Shown in pieces: positions 20,609 to 27,048 of a DNA stretch of 47,371 nt. Position 1 is the stretch's first letter. The number at the start of each line of letters is the position of its first letter. Where the stretch lies: NCBI GenBank assembly GCA_031292755.1, contig JARLGM010000036.1, positions 1-47,371 on the forward strand, read 5' to 3'. Position numbers and translations under genes: made by a program. The notes under the pieces are model-generated. The model was not told where the DNA came from. It saw only the letters and a program-made list of their open reading frames with translations, and did no database searches. This DNA is from Candidatus Sulfopaludibacter sp. Lineage in GTDB: Bacteria; Acidobacteriota; Terriglobia; Bryobacterales; Bryobacteraceae.

Positions 20609-21099
20609 CGGTCGCGATCCAGTTTCAGCAGGGCGTCGGCCATCTGGTTGACGGCATGCTCTTCGTCCCGGCGGTTGGCGTCGCTGCGCGACAAAGGCGA
20701 AAGCACGGGCGACAACTCCAGATGAATCAGTTCGTGCACCACGGTGAACTCCATGTCGTTGAGCATGTCACGAAACGCCATGTGGTAATCGGCAGGATCC
20801 AGGACGTGGATCAGGGCGGTCTTCTTGTCCAGGTCCCAATGAATGTTGCCGAGCGTCCTGGGTTTCAGATCGGCGGACCGCGTCATCTCCAGCGAGATGT
20901 TCCAATCCTGCAGATTGAGCCGCTTTTGCCAGAGCCAGAGCTTTTCGTTGGCGAAACTCTGGGTGAGGAGCGTGCGCTCGTGGGAAGCCGCTACTTCGGG
21001 GACCTGCTGCGCGGGGGCGAGGGGAGCAAGACCGAAGAGCACTAAAGGAAGAAGGAGACCTGAACAAACAGAAAAGTGCCGGGCCCACATGTGATCCAT
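20605..21099 (-). CDS. Secreted HExxH putative metalloprotease-like protein
   Basis: A 164-residue protein with a signal peptide (hydrophobic stretch LLLPLVLFGLAPLAPAQQ, cleavage probably after the Ala near residue 30). The mature part carries VVHELIHLELSP (His122-Glu123-His126), a zincin motif, followed by DEEHAVNQMADAL, where an acidic residue could be the third metal ligand. The protein is short, about the size of a minimal zincin domain. It is unrelated in sequence to the DUF922-like protein at 17032. A second Met at residue 4 is an alternative start. No neighbour gives a role; peptidase activity is inferred from the motif only. Confidence 0.72.
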   Translation of the reverse strand: MDHMWARHFSVCSGLLLPLVLFGLAPLAPAQQVPEVAASHERTLLTQSFANEKLWLWQKRLNLQDWNISLEMTRSADLKPRTLGNIHWDLDKKTALIHVLDPADYHMAFRDMLNDMEFTVVHELIHLELSPVLSPLSRSDANRRDEEHAVNQMADALLKLDRDR

Positions 21100-21147
21100 G
21101 GTACCAGATTTACAAATGAATAGTACAGAACCTCACGGTTCGTTACT

Positions 21148-21342
21148 TTAACCTGCATGGTCCAGCGGTTCAGGTTTCGAGACGGTGCGGTTTCCGGCAG
21201 CGTCAGTCAAATAGAGGAGCGCTTGCCGGGCCAGTTCCGGAACGCTAGGGTCGGGGTGTCTCAATAGAGCAACCAGCATGCGCAGCCAGCGCAGTTCGCG
21301 GGTCTCGATGCCGATGATGGGAACGGTTTTGGCCATGCTCAC
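21148..21342 (-). CDS. Small hypothetical protein (about 62-64 aa)
   Basis: A short, helical, soluble protein with the sequence TRELRWLRMLVALLRHPDPS in its middle and LARQALLYLTDAAGNR near the end. It has no signal, Cys motif or known domain; the Leu-rich helices resemble a single HEAT-like pair. The frame opens with GTG at 21342, but GAAAGG sits 8 bases before the ATG at 21336, which I prefer as the true start. It lies between the secreted HExxH gene and flaG, on the minus strand. Function unknown. Confidence 0.5.
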   Translation of the reverse strand: MSMAKTVPIIGIETRELRWLRMLVALLRHPDPSVPELARQALLYLTDAAGNRTVSKPEPLDHAG

Positions 21343-21507
21343 GCCCTTTCAGGTATCTTTTCGGCCAGGCTGGCGAATTTTTCATTAAAAACACGAAGAT
21401 TTCCCGCAGCCGGGGAATCGTGCGGATTTCCCGATTCCCGGTCGATAAGAATGCCGAGGAAGCGCTTGCGCCAAACAGCCTGCCAAGCGGTTCTTCAAGG
21501 AGCTGTT

Positions 21508-21792
21508 ATGGACATTAGCGGATTGAATCGAAGCACAACGTCGGCGCCAGCGTCGGTGCCGCCGGCTCCGGCGGAACAACAGACCCAGAACCGCGAGGTG
21601 ATTCAGGCGGTGAAGGCCCTGAATAGCACTGAGATGTTCGGCGAGAACAATGAACTGCGTTTTCAAAAGGATCCGCAGACTCATCGGATGATTGTCAGGA
21701 TCGTCGATCGCAAGACCCAGGAAGTGCTCTCGCAGATTCCACCGGAATACGTATTGGCGTTGGCCGCGGAATCGAAAACACAAAAGGTCTGA
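21508..21792 (+). CDS. flaG: FlaG family flagellar protein
   Basis: A 94-residue protein, disordered for about 30 residues (Ser/Pro/Ala rich) and then carrying the FlaG core: LRFQKDPQTHRMIVRIVDRK followed by TQEVLSQIPPEYVLALAAE. FlaG proteins are small cytoplasmic factors linked to filament length and flagellin handling, usually next to fliD or fliS. AAGGAG lies 5 bases before the ATG. It is 54 bases upstream of fliS, with a sigma28-like box between them. No flagellin or fliD is found nearby. Confidence 0.9.
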   Translation: MDISGLNRSTTSAPASVPPAPAEQQTQNREVIQAVKALNSTEMFGENNELRFQKDPQTHRMIVRIVDRKTQEVLSQIPPEYVLALAAESKTQKV

Positions 21793-21800
21793 AACGAGCC

Positions 21801-21827
21801 TATAAAAGCTGCCAACTGAACCGATAA
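21801..21827 (+). promoter_or_regulatory. Sigma28-like promoter before fliS
   Basis: ACCGATAA (21820-21827) matches the flagellar -10 consensus GCCGATAA at 7 of 8 positions. TATA at 21801 lies at the canonical 15-base distance, a partial match to TAAA; the true TAAA at 21803 is 13 bases away. The ten-base string ACCGATAAGT recurs before fliK at 26901. Confidence 0.4.
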
Positions 21828-21846
21828 GTGCTGTGGAGAGAATATT

Positions 21847-22305
21847 ATGTGGCAGAATGCTCATGATGCTTACAGGGAGAGCCGGATTCTTGCGGCGGAT
21901 CCGCTCGAACTGGTCCACGTGCTATATCAGGCATGCACTGAATCGGTTCGGGAAGCCCGGTGCCACCTGGCTGCGGGCGACATTGCGGCACGCTGCCAGT
22001 CCATCTCCAGAGCGCACCGGATTCTTGCGGAGCTTACCTCGGCCCTGGACCATGAACGCGGAGGCGATCTCAGCAAGCGGCTAGCGCGGCTCTACGACTA
22101 CATGCAACGCAGACTGCTGGAAGCCAATATCCGGCAGGATGACGCCCCCATGGGCGAAGTACTGGGGTTGTTATCCACCCTCGCCGAGGCGTGGGACGCG
22201 ATTCGCCATCCGGCACAGGCACTCCCTGAGCCCGCGAGTCCCTGGTCTCAGCCCATGCCGCCCGAACCGGCGGAAGTGTATGCGGCCCATGGATGGAATC
22301 TGTAA
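21847..22305 (+). CDS. fliS: Flagellin export chaperone FliS
   Basis: A 152-residue helical chaperone that binds the C-terminus of flagellin and prevents its premature polymerisation. Family pattern: AYRESRILAADPLELVHVLY near the N-terminus, then HRILAELTSALDHERGGDLS followed by LYDYMQRRLLEANI. A Pro-rich tail of about 30 residues extends beyond the usual 125-135-residue length. GGAGA lies 7 bases before the ATG. Its stop is one base from the flgJ stop on the other strand, so the two operons meet tail to tail with no room for a terminator. Confidence 0.93.
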   Translation: MWQNAHDAYRESRILAADPLELVHVLYQACTESVREARCHLAAGDIAARCQSISRAHRILAELTSALDHERGGDLSKRLARLYDYMQRRLLEANIRQDDAPMGEVLGLLSTLAEAWDAIRHPAQALPEPASPWSQPMPPEPAEVYAAHGWNL

Positions 22306-22306
22306 A

Positions 22307-22612
22307 TCAACTCCCGCGTTGCTGGCCGCACTCCAGGCCTTTGGCAATTAAGTCCGCCAAACCGAAACCGCCGTTCTTAGCCATCATGGTGGCCAGTTGC
22401 TCCTGGGCAAAACCTGTGGCGCAACTGCTGGCGGAGTCGTCGCCGGATCCCAGCCATCCGCCGCCTTCACTGACCGATTGCAGAATCTGGCCGATCAACA
22501 GCGCTTCGAACTGCTGAGCCGCATCATGAATCTTAGCGGGAGTGTCGGCCTTGCGCGCCGGAACCGCGAGTGAAGACTGCGGCAGAACCGGCGTGAGGAT
22601 GGAATCGCTCAT
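22307..22612 (-). CDS. flgJ: Rod-binding protein, FlgJ N-terminal type
   Basis: A 101-residue protein with the rod-capping module: KIHDAAQQFEALLIGQILQS, then a Gly/Ser loop, then FAQEQLATMMAKNGGFGLAD. It corresponds to the N-terminal half of enterobacterial FlgJ and has no muramidase domain, as in many other phyla; another enzyme must open the peptidoglycan. Its start overlaps the flgI stop (TGATG). It is the last gene of the flgF-G-A-H-I-J run. Confidence 0.92.
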   Translation of the reverse strand: MSDSILTPVLPQSSLAVPARKADTPAKIHDAAQQFEALLIGQILQSVSEGGGWLGSGDDSASSCATGFAQEQLATMMAKNGGFGLADLIAKGLECGQQRGS

Positions 22613-23709
22613 CAGATTACCTCCAGCTCGGCTTCCAGCGCACCGGCGCTCCGCAAGCTCTCCAAAATCGCAATGACATCGCGCGGCGTCGATCCGATCG
22701 CTGCCAGCGCCCGCACCAACTCTTCCACCGTCGCGCCCTGCTTCAACACCACGTTCCGCGCCTTTTCTTCTTTCACCGAGGTCGTGGTCTGGGGGACCAC
22801 TTCGGTCGTGCCCTGCCCTAGCGAAGCCGGCTGTGAAACCGTAAATGTGGTCTGGATCTCGACGTTCAGATTGCCGTGCATGATGGCGACCGGAGCAATC
22901 CGCACGTCCTTGCCTAACACAATCGTCCCCGTGCGCTCGTTGACCACCACGCGGGCGCTCCGGTCGGCCTCCACCGGCAGGCTTTCCAGTTCGGACATGA
23001 ATTCACTGGTGCGCGATGCGTACCCTGAGGGAATCGTCACACTCACCAGCCCCGGATTGTCAGCGTGCGCCAAAGCTGATTTTTCCTGGCTGAATTTCTT
23101 GTTGATGGCTTCCACGATGCGCGCTGACGTGGTGAAATCCGATTGCCTCAGTTGTAAATGCACCACCCCCTTGGGCTCGACCGACGGAGCCACGCGCTCC
23201 ACCGTCGCGCCGCCCGGACTCCGGCCCACTGTCGGATGGTTCACTGTCTGCGTCGCGCCGCCGCGGCCCGCCACAAACCCTCCGGTAACGACGGGGCCTT
23301 GCGCCACCGCATAGACCTGCCCGTCGGCGCCGCGCAACGACGTCAGCACCAGAATGCCGCCTCGCAAATTGGCGGCATCGGCGACGGCTGCTGCGGTAGC
23401 ATCGATGTGCAGCCCCGGCTGGGCGAAGGCGGGGAGCGTCGCGGTCACCATCACCGCCGCAGTGTTCTTCACGCGAATCAGCAGTGGCGAGACCGCAATG
23501 CCCATTCTTTCCAGCACATTGGTGAGGCTCTGGTTCGAAAACAGGGTCTGCTGGCTATCCCCGGTGCCCGCCAGCCCGACCACAATCCCATAGCCGATCA
23601 ACTGATTGTCACGGACGCCCTCGATGCTTACCAGTTCCTTCAGGCGCGCCGCGAAAGCCTGGCTGGCGAAGAGGCATGCCAGGCCCAAAGTGAGAATCCG
23701 CATAGTCAT
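22612..23709 (-). CDS. flgI: Flagellar P-ring protein FlgI
   Basis: A 365-residue periplasmic protein forming the P-ring around the rod in the peptidoglycan layer. A signal peptide (ILTLGLACLFASQAFA) precedes ARLKELVSIEGVRDNQLIGY, GYGIVVGLAGTGDSQQTLFS and SLTNVLERMGI. The C-terminal segment LVRALAAIGSTPRDVIAILE also fits the family. Length is normal (about 365-375). It is 2 bases downstream of flgH and overlaps flgJ by 1. Confidence 0.97.
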   Translation of the reverse strand: MTMRILTLGLACLFASQAFAARLKELVSIEGVRDNQLIGYGIVVGLAGTGDSQQTLFSNQSLTNVLERMGIAVSPLLIRVKNTAAVMVTATLPAFAQPGLHIDATAAAVADAANLRGGILVLTSLRGADGQVYAVAQGPVVTGGFVAGRGGATQTVNHPTVGRSPGGATVERVAPSVEPKGVVHLQLRQSDFTTSARIVEAINKKFSQEKSALAHADNPGLVSVTIPSGYASRTSEFMSELESLPVEADRSARVVVNERTGTIVLGKDVRIAPVAIMHGNLNVEIQTTFTVSQPASLGQGTTEVVPQTTTSVKEEKARNVVLKQGATVEELVRALAAIGSTPRDVIAILESLRSAGALEAELEVI

Positions 23710-23711
23710 GG

Positions 23712-24404
23712 TCAGAACGGCATCAGCCCCAAAAGAATGCGATACAGAATGAAGGGACGCTTAATCGCGTCACCCACCACGCCCTTGCCGTTCACCCGCA
23801 ATTCCAACTCCGCCAGGCGATTGGACTGCACGCTGTTGGTCGGGTCAATGTCGGCTGGACGAACCACGCCGCGCACGGTAATCAACTGGCGCTCGGAGTT
23901 GATCTGGATATCCTTGGTAGCTTCCACCACCAGGCCTCCGTTCGGCAAAACGTGGATGATGCGCGCCGTCAGCGTGGTACTGAGAGTGGTGCTTCTGCTG
24001 GTGGTCCCCTGCCCGTTCAGTTGCGTGTCTCCGGACAGGTTGGCCAGATTCGCCAGCGGTCCTGTGGACTTGGTGATGCCCGCCAGTGCGGCGATGGAAT
24101 TCTTGGTGCTCGACGAGCGCTGTGTCTTGGTATTGCCGGTTGTGACCGCCGATGCCTGCTCCGCCACAACGATGGTAAGCACGTCGTCCACCTGACTCGC
24201 CCGGACGTCGCGCGCCGAATCGGCCAGCCGCGACCCGGCCAGCCAGATTGCGCCTGGTGTAGCGGCTGGCGCGGCGGCCGACCGTTCGGTCGATTCCGTC
24301 ACGTAGCGGTCCAGCGGCGAGACCGGAGCATCCGCCTTTTTCTTTTTTGCAGCCGGCCACATCGTGCCGCACCAGACGCATAGAATCCAAATCCGAAGCT
24401 TCAT
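23712..24404 (-). CDS. flgH: Flagellar L-ring protein FlgH
   Basis: A 230-residue outer-membrane ring protein. Family blocks: SRLADSARDVRASQVDDVLT, ITIVV-type strand with AEQASAVTTGNTKTQ, then LTARIIHVLPNGGLVVEATK and SERQLITVRGVVRPADIDP. FlgH is usually a lipoprotein. Here the N-terminus reads MKLRIWILCVWCGTMWPAAK, which has two Cys but no good lipobox, so lipidation is uncertain. Its start overlaps the flgA end by 4 bases and it precedes flgI by 2. Confidence 0.95.
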   Translation of the reverse strand: MKLRIWILCVWCGTMWPAAKKKKADAPVSPLDRYVTESTERSAAAPAATPGAIWLAGSRLADSARDVRASQVDDVLTIVVAEQASAVTTGNTKTQRSSSTKNSIAALAGITKSTGPLANLANLSGDTQLNGQGTTSRSTTLSTTLTARIIHVLPNGGLVVEATKDIQINSERQLITVRGVVRPADIDPTNSVQSNRLAELELRVNGKGVVGDAIKRPFILYRILLGLMPF

Positions 24405-25282
24405 GAAGTCACCTTGACAGTGTTGCCGCCTACCGAAACCCGTCCCCGGCCTGCAACGCGCGCCCGGAACCGCCTGTTCGTATCCGGATTGCGCACCGGA
24501 ATCATCTCGCCCGCCGAACCGGAACTTTCGGCGATGCCTTCAAACTCCAGGCGGGCAGCGCCCTCCACCACTTCCACCCGTACCCTCTCCCCGCGAGCCA
24601 CGTCTTTGGCATCGGCCAGTTGGTCGAGCCGGATCTCCGAGCCGGCCCGGAGTGCCAGTCGCGGCCACTTGCCGGCCACCTGGTCGAGTGCCACCGCAAA
24701 ATCGCCCGGCGCCGGGAATTCCTCGCGCGTTTGCTCCAGGATCTGGCCGGCTTCGATCGGCTGGCCCGGCTTGAGGTCCGCCAGCGCCAGCACCCGCCGC
24801 GCGCCCACCGCTACCTTGACACGAGCCCAGATGAGGAACCGGCGGTTTCCGGCGTAGTGCACCGATCCGGACCACAGAGCCCCGTTCCGTTGCGACCCTT
24901 CGCGCAATCCCTCCCGCGCAAACGCAAGCTCTCCCGACGGCGCCGGTTGCCGGCTGTACTCGAGGATCTCGATGTAGGCCTGCGGCAGAGTGCTCTTCAT
25001 CGCTTCCAGCAATCGAGCCGGGTCGAGAGGCGCCACGGGACGTTCCACGCAGAATTCCTGGTCGGGCATTATCGGGAGCCCGAAGCGTGCCGCCAGCGTG
25101 CGCAGATCGAACGCGCGGAAGGTGCGGGACACGCCGGGTTCGGGTGCGTGCCCCACTGGGGTTGCTGGATCCAGCGCCGCCATCTCCGGGTACGCCGGAA
25201 CCAGATCCCCGGCCACAATCTGGTCGGAACCCGCGCCCACCGCCAGGCATGCCGCCAGTGCCATGGAAAGGAGGGGGATCAT
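24401..25282 (-). CDS. flgA: Flagellar P-ring assembly chaperone FlgA
   Basis: A 293-residue periplasmic chaperone for FlgI. A signal peptide (PLLSMALAACLAVGAGS) is followed by an N-terminal wing region and a C-terminal SAF domain beginning LALADLKPGQPIEAGQILEQ. The end carries the beta-clip strands GEMIPVRNPDTNRRFRARVA and GRGRVSVGG. It is longer than enterobacterial FlgA (about 220), with the extra length in the N-terminal half. It overlaps flgG and flgH by 4 bases each, so translation is coupled throughout. Confidence 0.92.
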   Translation of the reverse strand: MIPLLSMALAACLAVGAGSDQIVAGDLVPAYPEMAALDPATPVGHAPEPGVSRTFRAFDLRTLAARFGLPIMPDQEFCVERPVAPLDPARLLEAMKSTLPQAYIEILEYSRQPAPSGELAFAREGLREGSQRNGALWSGSVHYAGNRRFLIWARVKVAVGARRVLALADLKPGQPIEAGQILEQTREEFPAPGDFAVALDQVAGKWPRLALRAGSEIRLDQLADAKDVARGERVRVEVVEGAARLEFEGIAESSGSAGEMIPVRNPDTNRRFRARVAGRGRVSVGGNTVKVTS

Positions 25283-26070
25283 CGGCTCAGTTGGTTGACC
25301 TGCTGGTACATGTTGTCGGCGGCGGTGACCACCTTGGAATTCGCCTCGTAGCCTCGTTGCGCCTGAATCAGATTGACGAACTCATCCACGATCGATACGT
25401 TGGACTGTTCCACATATCCCTGCAACAGCGAACCCATGCCCTCCGACCCGCCGGGCGTTCCCACCGTGGCGTCGCCGGATGCATCGGTCGGCGTGTAAAG
25501 ACCGTTTCCCATGCTGTTCAGTCCGGCCGGATTCTGAAAGTTGGCCAGCTGAATCTGGCCTGCCTGCTGGGACGCAGTCTGGTTCGGAAGGGTATAGCTC
25601 ACAGTACCGTCGGTAGCAATGGTGATTTGCTGCGCGGTGGGGGGAATGGTGATTTGCGGCTGCAGCGCATTGCCGTTGCCGGTCACAATGTTGCCGTTCC
25701 GGTCCAGTTGGAACTGGCCGGCGCGGGTGTACGCCAGGTCGCCGTTGGGCTGCAGAACCTGAAAAAAACCCGGCCCCTGAATGACCATATCGAGCGGGTT
25801 GTCGGTCTGCGAAAAAGCTCCCTGGGTGAATACGATTTCGTTCGAAGTGGGACGCGTGCCGAGGCCCAGTTGCAGGCCCGCCGGGATGACCGTCTGCTGT
25901 CCGGCGGCGGCGCCCGGCTGGAGCAGGCTCTGATACATCAGATCCTGAAACTGGGGGCGCCGCGACTTGTAGCCCACCGTGTTGGCGTTAGCCAGATTGT
26001 TGGCGATATTGTCTACGTTCATTTCCTGCGCCCGCATACCGCTGGCCGCGCTGTAGAGTGCTCGAATCAT
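25279..26070 (-). CDS. flgG: Flagellar distal rod protein FlgG
   Basis: A 263-residue axial protein. The N-terminus MIRALYSAASGMRAQEMNVD and ANNLANANTVGYKSRRPQFQ is diagnostic of FlgG. The D1 block GPGFFQVLQPNGDLAYTRAG and the C-terminal coiled coil EFVNLIQAQRGYEANSKVVT with DNMYQQVNQLSR complete the axial-family plan. Length is normal (260-262). It begins 14 bases after flgF. Confidence 0.97.
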   Translation of the reverse strand: MIRALYSAASGMRAQEMNVDNIANNLANANTVGYKSRRPQFQDLMYQSLLQPGAAAGQQTVIPAGLQLGLGTRPTSNEIVFTQGAFSQTDNPLDMVIQGPGFFQVLQPNGDLAYTRAGQFQLDRNGNIVTGNGNALQPQITIPPTAQQITIATDGTVSYTLPNQTASQQAGQIQLANFQNPAGLNSMGNGLYTPTDASGDATVGTPGGSEGMGSLLQGYVEQSNVSIVDEFVNLIQAQRGYEANSKVVTAADNMYQQVNQLSR

Positions 26071-26084
26071 TCGCTCTCTCCTTC

Positions 26085-26828
26085 TTATGAACCCACGTGA
26101 GCCACCTGCTCGATGGCCTGCTTACTCATATCCGCGCCCAGCGTCGCGGCCTTCTGCAGCATCTCGAATTGCCGCATGATGCTGACCAGCCGCACCGCGG
26201 ATTCGGCGCTGCCGCTGTTGGACGCCTCCAGTTTTCCCTGCTCGACCCCGGTACCCGCGGCCGGTGCGGGCCGCGCATTGGGATCGGAGACCCGAAAGTA
26301 ATTGCCGCCCTGCTTGGATAGCCCGGACGTGGCCGCGAAATCGACCACCTGCAACTGACCGATGACCATGCCATCCTGCCGCACCGTTCCGTCGCCGGAG
26401 ATTTCGATGGGCCGAGCGCTGCTGAGGGTGAGCGGCGTGCCGCCGGACCCGCTGACAGCGTAGCCTTCGCTGGTAGCCACCTTTCCGTCTGCGGTCAAAT
26501 GGAAGCTGCCATTGCGTGTGTAAAGAGGTCCTGTAGGCCCCTGCACCGCGAAGAAGCCCTTGCCCGATAGCGCCAGGTCGAGGGGATTGCCGGTAGTTTG
26601 CAGGATGCCTTGCGAATGGTCGGTCCAGGGCCGTTCGATTACTGGCATGGTGGCAGTATCGTTCAGTCCCTCGGGGTCGACTGCATCCGGCGAGGCATAC
26701 AGGCTGTAGAATTCGCGATCCGCCTTGTAACCTCCGGTGGAGGCGTTGGCGACATTGTTCGCCAACAGGTCCAGCGATTCCATGCGGGCACGCATTCCGC
26801 TTGCCGCGGTGGCGGTGAGTGGGTCCAT
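26085..26828 (-). CDS. flgF: Flagellar proximal rod protein FlgF
   Basis: A 247-residue axial rod protein. It starts MDPLTATAASGMRARMESLD, then LLANNVANASTGGYKADREF, GKGFFAVQGPTGPLYTRNGS in the middle, and a terminal helix with VRLVSIMRQFEMLQKAATLG. The open frame extends far upstream (to 27533, antisense to fliK), but that part is not FlgF-like; 26828 is the natural start though its ribosome site is weak. A sigma54-like GG-N10-GC element lies immediately upstream. Confidence 0.94.
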   Translation of the reverse strand: MDPLTATAASGMRARMESLDLLANNVANASTGGYKADREFYSLYASPDAVDPEGLNDTATMPVIERPWTDHSQGILQTTGNPLDLALSGKGFFAVQGPTGPLYTRNGSFHLTADGKVATSEGYAVSGSGGTPLTLSSARPIEISGDGTVRQDGMVIGQLQVVDFAATSGLSKQGGNYFRVSDPNARPAPAAGTGVEQGKLEASNSGSAESAVRLVSIMRQFEMLQKAATLGADMSKQAIEQVAHVGS

Positions 26829-26842
26829 ACGCCGTTGACTGA

Positions 26843-26857
26843 GCAAGCAGGGGACCA
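26843..26857 (-). promoter_or_regulatory. Possible sigma54 promoter of the flgF operon
   Basis: On the minus strand TGGTCCCCTGCTTGC fits the -24/-12 plan: TGG, GG-N10-GC spacing and a perfect TTGC. A sigma54 activator is encoded in the same locus, which makes this plausible. Transcription would start only a few bases before the flgF ATG, giving an almost leaderless message, so confidence is limited. Confidence 0.35.
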
Positions 26858-26881
26858 ATAAGAGCAACGAATCGAAATATC

Positions 26882-26908
26882 TCAAAATAAGCGGCAGGCC
26901 ACCGATAA
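26882..26908 (+). promoter_or_regulatory. Sigma28-like promoter before fliK
   Basis: ACCGATAA (26901-26908) matches GCCGATAA at 7 of 8 positions, and TCAA at 26882 stands at exactly 15 bases in the -35 position. The string ACCGATAAGT is identical to that before fliS. Transcription would start near 26915, about 130 bases upstream of the fliK start. Confidence 0.4.
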
Positions 26909-26923
26909 GTAACAGGAGGACCG

Positions 26924-26986
26924 ATGTGCACGCCGCCAGGATCTTGCCACAACAGACCGGTGCGGCAATTTTCTGCCGCGGCGTAA
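26924..26986 (+). other. Leader small ORF (20 codons) with perfect ribosome site before fliK
   Basis: A consensus AGGAGG (26914-26919) stands four bases before an ATG that opens 20 codons (MCTPPGSCHNRPVRQFSAAA) and a TAA. A GTG two bases later opens a 22-codon alternative in another frame. A third short frame (27005-27052) ends overlapping the fliK GTG as GTGA. Such an arrangement could couple fliK translation to a leader peptide; it may also be chance. There is no sign of protein-like composition. Confidence 0.25.
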
Positions 26987-27048
26987 TGCCGTAAAGCCTT
27001 GCAAATGAGCGCCCGCGGTTTGGCGAGCGGCCTGCATTTCCAGGCGCC

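Noticed and set aside
21128..21141. Small hairpin GAACC-TCAC-GGTTC between the HExxH gene and the 62-aa gene
   Set aside because: Stem of only five bases and no T run on either strand; too weak to call a terminator.
27021..27036. Sigma54-like TGGC-N8-TGCA element with GG-N10-GC spacing before fliK
   Set aside because: Transcription would begin at the fliK start codon itself and the -12 box is imperfect (CTGC), so I regard it as chance.
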